Assembly (NCBI GenBank): GCA_958427895.1
Contig: CAUADW010000028.1
Span: 1-22,470 of the forward strand
Direction of reading: 5' to 3'
DNA: 22,470 nt
From: an uncultured Collinsella sp.
Lineage (GTDB): Bacteria > Actinomycetota > Coriobacteriia > Coriobacteriales > Coriobacteriaceae
A program made the translations under genes and the position numbers. Below, piece after piece: positions 1-8,347 of this stretch (position 1 is the stretch's first letter; each line of letters opens with the position of its first letter). A model generated the notes under the pieces. It had not been told where the DNA came from and searched no databases. It worked only from the letters and a program-made list of their open reading frames with translations.

Positions 1-221
1 CCGTGGGCTACGAGGACTCCAGCCTGCGCTGGGCGCTCTCCTCCAACGTCACCGGTGACGACGCCGCCGCAGCAGCCGCCACCAAGGCACGCGAGGATTA
101 CGCCAAGATGCAATACTACGAGATGTTCCGCGACGGCAAGAACGTGTACACCGAGCACTTCCAGACCGAGGCCAACGAGACCGACCCCAACCTGGCGCCG
201 GGTACGACCAAGATCAAGTAG
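1..221 (+). CDS. C-terminal fragment of unrecognised protein (5' end outside window)
   Basis: An open frame enters from the left edge and ends with TAG at 219-221, giving about 72 residues. The GTG at base 3 is probably internal, because no ribosome binding site can precede it in the window. The fragment has an alanine-rich stretch (DDAAAAAATKARED) followed by a hydrophilic tail ending in PGTTKIK, with no membrane segment and no sorting signal. I do not recognise the family. Its codon use (GAC, AAG, GAG, CTG) is that of a normal high-G+C gene, so it is likely the real end of a longer gene. Stem-loop element A begins 18 bp after the stop, and a short terminator-like hairpin follows at 429. Confidence 0.6.
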   Translation, partial: VGYEDSSLRWALSSNVTGDDAAAAAATKAREDYAKMQYYEMFRDGKNVYTEHFQTEANETDPNLAPGTTKIK

Positions 222-239
222 CGGGCCTGTATCCCGGTT

Positions 240-372
240 CGTCTGCCCGGACGGCGCGGAATGTAAGATTCCCTGCTCGGGCAGTCCTGCTCGCACGGAG
301 AGCACATTAAGTGCTCTCCGGCTCGTGCGGAACTCGCGATGAACCTTACATTCCGCGCCGTCCGGGCAGACG
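240..372 (-). ncRNA. Stem-loop element A (long perfect stem, conserved core)
   Basis: Arms at 240-267 and 345-372 are perfect 28-bp reverse complements. They enclose a 77-base core with its own hairpin (GGAGAGCAC / GTGCTCTCC around TTAAT). Read on the minus strand, the core closely matches that of element B at 720-846: both have GTTCATCGCGAGTTCCGCACG, a CACTTAATGTG hairpin tip, CAGGACT and GAGCAGGGAA in the same order. The outer arms of A and B are unrelated in sequence. The element starts 18 bp past the stop of the upstream plus-strand gene, so it would lie in that gene's 3' untranslated region. Transcription and function are unknown; the strand given is the one on which the core motif is written here. 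Confidence 0.7.
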
Positions 373-428
373 CCTCGGTGTTGAAGCACGGCTTGTCATG
401 GGGGAATCTGCTGAACATATATAAGTTG

Positions 429-455
429 AAGGCCACGTCATGTGGCCTTCTTTGT
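429..455 (+). terminator. Short hairpin with weak T-tract, possible terminator
   Basis: AAGGCCAC (429-436) pairs with GTGGCCTT (442-449) across a five-base loop, followed by CTTTGT. It is the first ordinary terminator-like structure after the plus-strand gene ending at 221, so that transcript would include element A. The T-tract is short, so termination strength is uncertain. Confidence 0.5.
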
Positions 456-458
456 ATC

Positions 459-660
459 CGGAAAGCGTGTCCCAGAATCCACGTCTGGAGTGGGATGCAG
501 CTTCCGCTTGCAGCCCCGTCGGGAAACCGCATCCCATTCCAAGCACAAATTCCGGGTCGCACTTTCCGCCAAACCTCTCAACCGGAAACCACATCCCGTT
601 CCAAAGGCAAATTCCGGGACGCACTTTCCGAACCCCCATCCACCCGGAAAGCCCGTCCCG
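459..660. repeat. 62-bp tandem repeat of imperfect palindromes (3.5 copies)
   Basis: Units start near 459, 520, 582 and 644, a period of about 62 bp. Each full unit opens with a variant of CGGAAANNNNNTCCC and closes with a variant of GGGNNGCACTTTCCG, so each can fold into a hairpin of roughly 15 bp. The centres are also related (TTCCAAGCACAAATTCC and TTCCAAAGGCAAATTCC). The fourth unit is only a left half (CCCGGAAAGCCCGTCCC). A related half-unit occurs at 10091-10112 on the far side of the surface operon. This resembles a REP-like extragenic palindrome array. No associated transposase is visible. Confidence 0.7.
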
Positions 661-719
661 CTCTGGGCACATCTGGGCATGGAATCATCAGCTTATTAGG
701 CCTTCCATCAATAAAGGGG

Positions 720-846
720 CGCCCTCCCGGGCGGCGGGCACGAAGTTCATCGCGAGTTCCGCACGCAAAGGAGGCCACTTAATGTGGCTTCCGTCTTGCG
801 CAGGACTGTAGAGCAGGGAACTTCGTGCCCGCCGCCCGGGAGGGCG
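720..846 (+). ncRNA. Stem-loop element B (long perfect stem, conserved core)
   Basis: Arms at 720-748 and 818-846 are perfect 29-bp reverse complements made of a G+C-rich sequence unrelated to the arms of element A. The core matches A (on its opposite strand) through GTTCATCGCGAGTTCCGCACG, CACTTAATGTG, CAGGACT and GAGCAGGGAA. Where the inner stem differs between A and B the pairing is kept: CGCACG/CGTGCG in A against CGCAA/TTGCG in B. Element B ends 19 bp before the stop codon of the last gene of the surface operon (866), so it would form the 3' end of that mRNA when read on the minus strand. It could act as a terminator or 3'-end stabiliser; this is inference. Confidence 0.7.
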
Positions 847-865
847 TTGCGTTTAGAAGATGGAC

Positions 866-1564
866 CTAGCGCTTATCCCTCCGGGACAAAAGCAGCGCGG
901 CCATAAAAGCGATGATCGCAAGCGTCAGCAACACCAAGAGCAATGTGAGCGTGCTGTCGCCGGTTGCCGCCAGGCCAAACAGGCCGGGGCTCTTACTGCC
1001 AGCTGAGCGTACGGGAATCTTCTCGCCATCATCCTCGGCGGTAATCTCCCAGCGAATGGTCTTGCCTGCGTCGGCAAGCTCGTTGCCGACCGACGTCGGG
1101 ACACTTAGTTGCAAGTTGAGCACCGTGCTACCATCGTTCGTAAACGTTGCGACTTGCGTGGGATGTGCGAACACACTGCCCGGAGTTCCCGTCTGGAGCC
1201 AACCTGCAGACGCATCGCCCGCCGACGCCGTTAAGGTAATGGGCGACAGCAAGTGTGCCGTCTCGTGATCGACAACGGCCCGCACAAACACGCGTAACTG
1301 GGACTTTACGCCCGTGGCACGAACCTCGATCTGCTGCTCGCGCACATCGCCGGGCATTAAATCTTTAAAGGCTGGAAACAAATCGGGCTCCCCCGAGGAG
1401 CCCGTCGCCCCCGAGACCGTCAGCTGGCGCGCATTTCCGTCATACGCAATCGCGGGAGTATCGGCGAACGCACGGGCAGGAGTGGCAAGCGCGACCACGC
1501 AGAAAATGGCCGCGACCACGCAACGCAAGGAGCGCGCAACGCCTTTGCGAATTGGGAACGCCAT
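866..1564 (-). CDS. Small secreted protein with LAATG sortase-type cell wall anchor
   Basis: 232 residues. The N-terminus is a classical Sec signal peptide (basic residues, a hydrophobic run, then ATPARAFA-D as probable cleavage region near residues 31-35). The C-terminus is a cell wall sorting signal: LAATGD near residue 198, a hydrophobic segment, and a basic tail SRRDKR. The middle contains LFPAFKDLMPGDVREQQIEV, a pattern seen in beta-sandwich subunits of Gram-positive surface fibres. The start ATG is preceded by GGAGGTGCG and lies 2 bp after the stop of the upstream gene, so translation is probably coupled. It is the last gene of the SipW operon. A sensible role is the wall-anchored base or partner of the fibre, inferred from its being the only anchored member. 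LAxTG signals are typically handled by class E-like sortases in actinobacteria; none is encoded in the window. Confidence 0.85.
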   Translation of the reverse strand: MAFPIRKGVARSLRCVVAAIFCVVALATPARAFADTPAIAYDGNARQLTVSGATGSSGEPDLFPAFKDLMPGDVREQQIEVRATGVKSQLRVFVRAVVDHETAHLLSPITLTASAGDASAGWLQTGTPGSVFAHPTQVATFTNDGSTVLNLQLSVPTSVGNELADAGKTIRWEITAEDDGEKIPVRSAGSKSPGLFGLAATGDSTLTLLLVLLTLAIIAFMAALLLSRRDKR

Positions 1565-1566
1565 AC

Positions 1567-2136
1567 TTACGCACCTCCATGCGGCGGCACCAGCACGCCA
1601 TCATTGACCTTGCAACCCCATGCCTCTTTAACCGCATCGTCGGGCGTTGATTGAATTGCCTGGGTCGAAATGTCAACGACCAGGTTCTTGCCATCCGTCT
1701 TCTTCTCGTCCACGCTACTGATGAGCACGCCGGTTTCGCCCATCGGCGCAACGGGAGACGTCCAGTAGTAGAACCCATCGGAAGCGACAACCCAAGACCT
1801 GGCGCTGTTTGTAGTGGAGGCGTTGGACACCTTGTCCCACTCAATGACGTAATCTTTGCCAGCAACCGGCTCATCCCACAAGCGTGCGCCATCCTGGTCC
1901 TGCCAGTAGATATCCACCGCAACACGCAGGTACGCCGGTGCTGAGCCGCTATTTTTAACCGCAACGTCGCTCTTTACATTATTGTCGAGCTTCTCGTTCA
2001 CCGAAGGCGACACCGAGCCAAAGCCAAACTCGTTGACCAGCACGCCCGTAACCGAAAGCCACGCAAAGGTGCCGGCAGCGCCGGCCAAAAGGAGAACGCC
2101 GACAAGGAGGGCGACGATCCGCTTGCGCTTAGTCAT
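1567..2136 (-). CDS. SipW-dependent-type signal peptide protein, TasA/camelysin-like (third subunit)
   Basis: 189 residues. Residues 1-27 form the hallmark SipW-type signal: a short basic start (MTKRKR), a hydrophobic run and the TFAWLSVTG junction, with cleavage expected after the Ala near 25. The mature part is beta-rich, with the usual early phrase NEFGFGSVSPSVNEKLDNN and a conserved-looking WVVASDGFYYWTSPVAPMGE, which matches the DGWYYY...GG segment of the 215-residue subunit at 7610. There is no membrane anchor or sorting signal. GGAGGGAGGACTAGG directly precedes the ATG, and the gap to the giant gene's stop is 1 bp. TasA/CalY family members are exported fibre or matrix subunits whose signal needs SipW. 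Its small size and late position suggest a minor or adaptor subunit. Confidence 0.85.
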   Translation of the reverse strand: MTKRKRIVALLVGVLLLAGAAGTFAWLSVTGVLVNEFGFGSVSPSVNEKLDNNVKSDVAVKNSGSAPAYLRVAVDIYWQDQDGARLWDEPVAGKDYVIEWDKVSNASTTNSARSWVVASDGFYYWTSPVAPMGETGVLISSVDEKKTDGKNLVVDISTQAIQSTPDDAVKEAWGCKVNDGVLVPPHGGA

Positions 2137-2137
2137 C

Positions 2138-5100
2138 CTAGTCCTCCCTCCTCAGCGTGCCGTTTTCCCAAACATTCTTGGCACGCGAGCCACCATCGAC
2201 CCATTTGTCCTTCGCACGCGTGTTGACGCACGTCACCACGGTGTCGCCCGCACTCGAAGCGGACGAGATGACTAGTTCGGCAGATTTACCGGGCACCTTA
2301 CCCGGCGTGCTCAGCTCACCCTGGTAGCGCCATGCCCAAGCCGTGTCTTCCACGACGGTATAGTCACCCGCCGGAGCGGCAAGCTGCACGCTGCCGACAT
2401 ACCAGGTTTCACCGTTTTCCTGCTGGGTTTTATCGACTTTCACCTCGACCATGCGCGTCTCGGGAGAGGCTCCCTCCGCCGTCTTCGTCACCTTAAAGCG
2501 AAACGTCTGTCCCATGGCACTAGCATCGGTGGTCTTTTTGACGAGCGTCAGCGCATGGGTCTTGGCGAAGTTGAACACGGCATTGCCGGGACCCTGCTCC
2601 CCTTCGCCCGTCTTCTTGGACTCCAGGCGGTTGGCCAAGTCAAACGAACCGTTACCCGAGCCCAAGCTATAAAGCGAGACATATTTGTCGTTTACGGGCT
2701 CCTCCGTCATGGATGTACCAGGGCCGTAGCTCGCCTGCTTAACCGTAACAGTCAGCTGCGCCCCCATAAACGGCTTGGCGAAGCAGGCCTTAAACGGCGC
2801 CTCGTCGGCGTTGTTGTCGACTGTGTTGTCAGCGGTGGGATCGAGCAGCCACTCAAGCTGCGCGGTCATTGTTACGGGGTTCTCGGTATCAGACGTATCG
2901 TTGGCGGCCACTCGATACGTCACGGGATACAGGTCCATGTCTCCCTTGACCGGCTCGCCCTTAAACTCATTCCAAGACTTCGGAGCGCCAACGGCAGGCA
3001 CATATCGCCACTCCAGGAAGAGCTCACGTACGTCACCGCTAGTAGCCATCTTTTCATCGAGCAGCGCGACGATCTTGGAGTGGGCGTCCGGGTCGTATGC
3101 CACGGACTTTTTCTCCATCTCGGGATTGCCGTTTTTGTCATAGACCGGGTTGCCGCTCTCATCCATCTTGGGAACATCGACGTTGTGGACGAAGCCAGCA
3201 CCCGTCGCTCGCTCGTCGTCCGAGTCGACCGTCGCCGTAAAGATGACCGACCCGTCGACACCGTGATAGCGCACCTTATACGGCGTCTTCTTGTACACAG
3301 CAGTGTAGGTCACGCTCTCAAAGGGCTCGCTGCCCTCGAGGGGATACTTCTCGTCATCGGTCATCAGGGTGTATTTGCCATCGGGTTCATAGTCGCGCGA
3401 CCAGCCGACAAAGTCGTACTTGGTGCCGTCAATGCCCACAACCTCGGTTGCAGCTTTTACCTCCAGCGAAATCTGATCGCCAGAGTCGGTGCGCGAAAGG
3501 GAGCGCACGGAACCGGGGTTTTCCAGATTGCCATCGATATTCGATTGGACCTTGACTGCACTGGGGCGATAAACCGGATATAGTTCCATAGGTGCCTTGA
3601 CCACGGTGTTTTTATTCACCATGGGAAGGCCGTCCGACCAAACGACATAGCCGCTGCCAACTGCCGGTTTGGTTTCCGTCCAGCCCGCGAACACGTTGTA
3701 TGCATTCGTTGCGGCATCGATGTCGCCAATGTTATACGTTGGCAGCGGGATGCCGTCCTTAAGGCTGCCGAGAGAATCGCCCTGCTGAGCTACCTTACCG
3801 TCCACATCCTTGGCATTGAGATGGTACACGACCGCCAACGGCGAATAGTACGCCACGAATGTATAGGTCCCACCGGGCTCCACCGGATAGGAATACGAGT
3901 TACCGCCGTTAGGTTCGAGCTCCTTAACCTCGCCATTCGGAAGTTCGATTTCGACCTTATTCAGCTTGTATAGCTCGCCGCCGGACTCGTATACCGTCGT
4001 TGCGATATCAGGAGTCACCGTTGCCGTAGCAGGTTCGGTGCCCGCATTGATAACGGGAACGATGTCGTACTTGGGCACATTGACTTCAGAAGTGCCCTCA
4101 AAACCTGCGCGATGCAGGTTGGTGGTGTAGCTGACGTCGTACTTTGCGTAGACGGGATAGGCATCCTGCCACTGGGTGACCTTGGAGTCATCCGTCGCCA
4201 AGTATGGCGCCGCCTTTTCCGGATCGCTCGTCACATAGGGGTCGTTGGCGACATCGTAGATATAGTTCCAGACGGGAGAGCCCTTCTCGACCTCAGCTGT
4301 AGAGATCCAGCCCAAGAACTTATAGCCCGGCACCGCCATCTCCGCATCGGTCGGGGAAGCTTCGAGGGTCAGGGGACTCTCATACGATCCCTTCTCACCA
4401 TCTTCTGGCTTTTCTGCCACTTTAACCGACGTATTAACATGCGGGTAGTAATACGTGAACGTCGGATCAACCCCGTTCACCTTGGCCTGCAGCAAGTTAC
4501 TCTCATAGCGCCGCGTGGCAGTCCTCACGACCTTATCGCCCTTGTTGTAGAAATTAACGTCCGTGGTAATCATCGCGCGAACGTAGTACTTCTTATCTGT
4601 ACGCACCATGCTCTCGATGGGATTTTTCACATATGTCCAATATTCACCATCGCGCTCAAGCGTCCAGAAATTCAGGCGATAGCGATCATTCACCGGTTTG
4701 ACCGTTACGTTCAGCGAAGCCGAAGTCCAAGTATCGCTTAGCGTTGCAGCGCCTGGAAAATCGGTATCGGCATAGAGGTTTTTCAGAGTATCGGCTCCCG
4801 TATCGTTTTTAACGTTGTGCGAGTACGCATTAAGGGGACTCACGACAAGGGTATTCGCCGTGAAGCGCGTGCCACACGTTTCGTCATACCTATCCTTTAT
4901 ACCGTGGTCAACATGCTCCGGACCCCAGTGGACGACGTTTTCACGCACGAAGGTGCTACCGACGTTTTCCTCAAAGGGCGTTCGATAGCGATTCCAAACG
5001 GAACAAAGTAGCTTGCTGTCCGTAAACTCATGGTTGGTATAAGCCCGAACGTAATAATCCACCCGGTACTCAAAGCGGGCGATGTAGGTGTGTCGCACGG

Positions 5101-7606
5101 TTAGATCGACATCGGCAGGGAGTGTATAGCTGGGGTCGCGGCTTACGCGCACCTCTAGCGGGGCATCTTCGGTCCCCTTGTTTTCATACCAACCCAAGAA
5201 GCGATAGCCATCGGGCAGCTTGCCGTCCTCGGACAGAGGCTTATTGTCCTTATCTCGTACCTGCACGGTATAGGAGCTCGTTCCATTCTCGCCCGGCTGC
5301 ACGCCCACATGAGTATTACCCACGCCAACGCGCTGGGTCACATCACCGAGTTCATCCTGCTCATTGCCTTCGAACACCGTCATGATGTTCGAAACATAGT
5401 CGCTGTACACGGGATAGAAATCGGTGGGACCGACCACGGTGATCACGCTGCCAGCAGGATAAAATGATCCTTTGTTTTTAAGGTCGGCAAGCGCATCTGA
5501 AGTGATGGCAGCATAGCCACCATTCATCCCCTCCTCGCTGCTACGCTGCGTGGTCCAACCGACAAACGTCGCGCTAGCGGAAAGCCCCCCGCGGTCTGCG
5601 GGAGCCGCGGGCGTCAAACCCACGCCGTAGCGATACCAATCAGTGGACTTGTCGTGCGCATCACCGGTTTTCCAGTCAAGCGTCTCACCCTTGACGTTAT
5701 AGAACAGCACCTGTGCCTCGTATGCAGCAGTGAAAAGGTCATTGCCCTCAAAGCCATATTTCTTGTCGATGCCAGTAGCATTGTTCGCGGTGTAGGTCGA
5801 CTCCCTATCATGGTTTACGTTTTCCTCGACCTGTTTGCCAGCCTTTACCGCAGCACCATCGGTCTTGCCGTCAAACCAGCTATTGTCATGATCGATGCGG
5901 TTCACTTTAACCCCGGGCTCGCGGAACCAGCCCATAAAGCGGTAGCCGCCGTTCGCCTCGCTCAGCCCCGCGGGCTTTGCGGAGGTTTCCTGCCTGAACG
6001 TTACCGACGTATCGCCCTGAGCTAAGCCCTGTGCCGTTCCGGCCAGCACAGCGCTCACCGCAAAGGTATACGGATCCGTGGTCGCCTGATCAGTACCAAG
6101 TTTGGTCGCCTCGATTGTCGCGGTGCCCGCGCCGGGAAAATCAATCGTCGCCTTAACGCTCTGGCCGTGCACGGGGATATTCAGCTTGTAGTCCATCGCC
6201 CACTCATTGGTGTGCTGGCCACCCAGGGCATTGTCGTTATCAGTCGAGCGCATGGTACCGGCACAGAAATCGTAGTCGTGCTCTTCCCACAGCTCACGCG
6301 TGGTGTAGCGCTCGTCATCCCACGGACCGTAGCTGTCGCCCTTGGTGGTGCCGTCGCCGCCAAACGAAGGTATCTTTTTCTTAGCCGCAGTACCCTGGCT
6401 GCTGCCGCTTAGGCTCACGCTCGGCTTAAAGTAGCACTCGGCGACCGTGGCGTCGCCCTTGTTGGCGCGCGCAGCAATACCGCCCAGGTTCACATCGTTT
6501 TGGATGATGGGAATCACGGCGATGGGGTTGTACTGGCGCGAGCTCAAATCGCCGGCGAAATGGCTGCGAGTGATTTCATTACCGCTTTTAGACAAGATGC
6601 GGCCTGCAAGACCGCCCGTCCAAGCGCGCGTTACGGAGACAACGCCCACGTAAGAAGCAGCATAGCTATAGCATTTCGCCGTTGAAAAGCAGTCAATGAC
6701 TTTAGCGCCTTCTGCCATGCAGCCCACAAAACCCGAGGCGTACACGTTGTTGCCGCCCAGGGCGCCAATGGCCACATCGTATTTATTGGTAACGTCGGTC
6801 ATGCCCTTCTCGGCAATCGAGCCATCCTTGTTGCGCGTAGGCGTCACGCGGCAATACTCGATGGTCGAGTTCTTAACGTAGCCGGCAAACGCCGCCATAT
6901 ACAGGCCCTCGCCACCGATTGCCTGTACGCCCGAAGTCGTGTTGTTAACGGCGCGGCCACCACGGACCTCGCAGTTGTAGAGGGTGCAACCGTCGAGCTC
7001 GCCGGCAATCAGGCCCCCCTCAAAACCCGCATTGGTAATAACGTTGAGCATGTTGTTGGCGCACGTAACGTGCAAGGTGCTCTCCATGACCATAACGTTT
7101 TCGAAGTGGGTGTTGATCGCCCTGCCCACGATAATGCCGCCGCGGAAGTCCGCCCAGATGTTGGCGTCCTCGACAAGGAAGTTCTTGATGGTGGCGCCGT
7201 CGGTCTCGGCAAAGAAGCCCGTGTCGCGCTCTGGGTCCAAGACCTTATTCTCGTAGTTCAGGCCCTTCACGGTATGGTTTTGACCGTCAAAGACGCCCTT
7301 AAATGGATGTTCCTTGTTGCCAAAGGAGAGGTGCTTGACCGTATCCTCAACAATGGCTTTCATATCATCATCGTTAAGAACGATATCGTTATCGAGATAG
7401 ACGCGCCACTGCGACGTGTCGCGCTGTCGCGACAGCGCGACACACGCCAGGAAGTCGTTCCTGTTTGTGATATGGAATTCGGTCTTGTCCTCGGGCACAT
7501 CCTCGGCATACGCTGCCGCCGGCAGCGCTACAACGCAGCAAAGGGCGATTGCCGCAACGGCAATCAGCCTGCTAAGCACGCCTCGGTTCATGTTCTTACT
7601 CTTCAT
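2138..7606 (-). CDS. Giant secreted adhesin-like protein: beta-helix, InlB-type repeats, SpaA-like C-terminus
   Basis: 1,822 residues. A classical signal peptide (hydrophobic core ending PAAAYA-ED, cleavage near 34) contrasts with the SipW-type signals of its neighbours. Residues about 45-450 look like a right-handed beta-helix with GLUG-like turns (FKGVFDGQNHTVKGLNYE; repeated GG and GGLAG turns). Residues about 500-1550 carry repeats ending in the InlB/Flg_new signature, including GYRFMGWF (~553), FVGWTTQR (~678), GYRFLGWY (~799), GYKFLGWI (~1092), FAGWTE (~1301) and FVGWSRD (~1395). Residues about 1680-1800 form a SpaA/Cna-B-like domain (HALTLVKKT...YTVVEDT). The end has no LPXTG-type motif and no membrane helix, so attachment must be indirect. 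The start follows GGAGG inside the preceding gene; a second ATG five codons in is possible. Likely role: adhesion or a large fibre component, by analogy with InlB-repeat proteins. Confidence 0.9.
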   Translation of the reverse strand: MKSKNMNRGVLSRLIAVAAIALCCVVALPAAAYAEDVPEDKTEFHITNRNDFLACVALSRQRDTSQWRVYLDNDIVLNDDDMKAIVEDTVKHLSFGNKEHPFKGVFDGQNHTVKGLNYENKVLDPERDTGFFAETDGATIKNFLVEDANIWADFRGGIIVGRAINTHFENVMVMESTLHVTCANNMLNVITNAGFEGGLIAGELDGCTLYNCEVRGGRAVNNTTSGVQAIGGEGLYMAAFAGYVKNSTIEYCRVTPTRNKDGSIAEKGMTDVTNKYDVAIGALGGNNVYASGFVGCMAEGAKVIDCFSTAKCYSYAASYVGVVSVTRAWTGGLAGRILSKSGNEITRSHFAGDLSSRQYNPIAVIPIIQNDVNLGGIAARANKGDATVAECYFKPSVSLSGSSQGTAAKKKIPSFGGDGTTKGDSYGPWDDERYTTRELWEEHDYDFCAGTMRSTDNDNALGGQHTNEWAMDYKLNIPVHGQSVKATIDFPGAGTATIEATKLGTDQATTDPYTFAVSAVLAGTAQGLAQGDTSVTFRQETSAKPAGLSEANGGYRFMGWFREPGVKVNRIDHDNSWFDGKTDGAAVKAGKQVEENVNHDRESTYTANNATGIDKKYGFEGNDLFTAAYEAQVLFYNVKGETLDWKTGDAHDKSTDWYRYGVGLTPAAPADRGGLSASATFVGWTTQRSSEEGMNGGYAAITSDALADLKNKGSFYPAGSVITVVGPTDFYPVYSDYVSNIMTVFEGNEQDELGDVTQRVGVGNTHVGVQPGENGTSSYTVQVRDKDNKPLSEDGKLPDGYRFLGWYENKGTEDAPLEVRVSRDPSYTLPADVDLTVRHTYIARFEYRVDYYVRAYTNHEFTDSKLLCSVWNRYRTPFEENVGSTFVRENVVHWGPEHVDHGIKDRYDETCGTRFTANTLVVSPLNAYSHNVKNDTGADTLKNLYADTDFPGAATLSDTWTSASLNVTVKPVNDRYRLNFWTLERDGEYWTYVKNPIESMVRTDKKYYVRAMITTDVNFYNKGDKVVRTATRRYESNLLQAKVNGVDPTFTYYYPHVNTSVKVAEKPEDGEKGSYESPLTLEASPTDAEMAVPGYKFLGWISTAEVEKGSPVWNYIYDVANDPYVTSDPEKAAPYLATDDSKVTQWQDAYPVYAKYDVSYTTNLHRAGFEGTSEVNVPKYDIVPVINAGTEPATATVTPDIATTVYESGGELYKLNKVEIELPNGEVKELEPNGGNSYSYPVEPGGTYTFVAYYSPLAVVYHLNAKDVDGKVAQQGDSLGSLKDGIPLPTYNIGDIDAATNAYNVFAGWTETKPAVGSGYVVWSDGLPMVNKNTVVKAPMELYPVYRPSAVKVQSNIDGNLENPGSVRSLSRTDSGDQISLEVKAATEVVGIDGTKYDFVGWSRDYEPDGKYTLMTDDEKYPLEGSEPFESVTYTAVYKKTPYKVRYHGVDGSVIFTATVDSDDERATGAGFVHNVDVPKMDESGNPVYDKNGNPEMEKKSVAYDPDAHSKIVALLDEKMATSGDVRELFLEWRYVPAVGAPKSWNEFKGEPVKGDMDLYPVTYRVAANDTSDTENPVTMTAQLEWLLDPTADNTVDNNADEAPFKACFAKPFMGAQLTVTVKQASYGPGTSMTEEPVNDKYVSLYSLGSGNGSFDLANRLESKKTGEGEQGPGNAVFNFAKTHALTLVKKTTDASAMGQTFRFKVTKTAEGASPETRMVEVKVDKTQQENGETWYVGSVQLAAPAGDYTVVEDTAWAWRYQGELSTPGKVPGKSAELVISSASSAGDTVVTCVNTRAKDKWVDGGSRAKNVWENGTLRRED

Positions 7607-7609
7607 GGG

Positions 7610-8257
7610 CTAGTTCGCCTCCGGCCAGCCCACGACGTCGAGCACGTCGAGGACGGTATCGTTTGCCTGCTGGTTTTTGGCCTGCACGGCCTGGACGTCG
7701 ATATCGAGCCTGAACGAACCGTCACGCGCGGCATCGTGGTAGTCGCCCACGAAGCGCAGCGAGTCCATGAGGCTCTCCGTCATGGCGCCGGAATCGAGCA
7801 CGCCCCCGCGTCCGGCCAATCCGCGGTAGTAGTACCACCCATCGCCGCCATCGATCCACGGGGACCCCTCGTCCGCGTTCACGTGAAAGGCGACATTGCC
7901 CGAGGCGTCCGCACTCGTACCGTCGGGTGCCACTGACGTCATGCGCAGGCGAGCGCGAACGTACTCAGGCTGCGCGCCGGCGTTCTCCACGCGCACAATG
8001 CGGCTGATGTCAGAGCCATCGGCCTCGGTGTCGGGATAGCCCCCGTGCTCGTCGGCCTCAAACGGGATCTCCTCGCCCTGCTCGTTTAGGGTATATTCGC
8101 AGACTCGTACCTTCACGCTGCCAAACGATAGGACGTTGTTCGCCGGAACCATATCAACGGTGAAAGCCAGCGTGCCGCACAGGCACGCCAGGGCCAACAG
8201 CGCCACCGCGGCAAGCGCCAAGGTGCGTTTCTGATTGTCGGAAAGGTTGTTGAGCAT
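7610..8257 (-). CDS. SipW-dependent-type signal peptide protein, TasA/camelysin-like (second subunit)
   Basis: 215 residues. The N-terminus has a long hydrophobic segment (residues 13-30) followed by GTLAFTVDMVPANNVLSFGSV, the usual SipW-type cleavage neighbourhood and first strand of TasA-like proteins. The mature chain includes VRVENAGAQPEYVRARLR, typical of the family beta-sandwich, and DGWYYYRGLAGRGG, which is shared in outline with the 189-residue subunit. There is no anchor. The ATG lacks a clear Shine-Dalgarno sequence, unlike all its downstream neighbours, and follows the intercistronic hairpin at 8287-8337; output is therefore probably lower than that of the first subunit. Four bases separate its stop region from the giant gene's start. 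Role as an exported fibre subunit is inferred from family and context. Confidence 0.85.
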   Translation of the reverse strand: MLNNLSDNQKRTLALAAVALLALACLCGTLAFTVDMVPANNVLSFGSVKVRVCEYTLNEQGEEIPFEADEHGGYPDTEADGSDISRIVRVENAGAQPEYVRARLRMTSVAPDGTSADASGNVAFHVNADEGSPWIDGGDGWYYYRGLAGRGGVLDSGAMTESLMDSLRFVGDYHDAARDGSFRLDIDVQAVQAKNQQANDTVLDVLDVVGWPEAN

Positions 8258-8286
8258 TACGTTCGCCAGTCGTCGATAAAGGGGGG

Positions 8287-8337
8287 ACCGAGATCCCGAC
8301 CCGAAAATGGGGGTGGGGAGCGGGTCGGGATCTCGGT
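8287..8337 (-). promoter_or_regulatory. Intercistronic 17-bp perfect hairpin in surface operon
   Basis: ACCGAGATCCCGACCCG (8287-8303) is the exact complement of 8321-8337, with a 17-base loop. It sits between the first subunit's stop (8348) and the second subunit's start (8257). On the operon strand it is followed by CCCCCCTTTATC, not a proper T-tract, so full termination is unlikely. Hairpins at this position in fibre and pilus operons commonly set subunit ratios by partial termination or by protecting the upstream mRNA; that use here is inference. Confidence 0.75.
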
Positions 8338-8347
8338 GGATGGGGGA

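Noticed and set aside
459..660. CRISPR array
   Set aside because: The 62-bp period is made of related palindromes throughout, with no unique spacers of constant length and no cas genes.
240..846. Elements A and B as copies of a MITE
   Set aside because: MITE copies share their terminal repeats; here the arms differ completely and only the interior is conserved. No target duplication is visible.
2555..3583. 342-residue plus-strand frame opposite the giant surface gene
   Set aside because: The minus-strand frame is uninterrupted for 1,822 codons with recognisable repeats; the plus-strand product has no motif.
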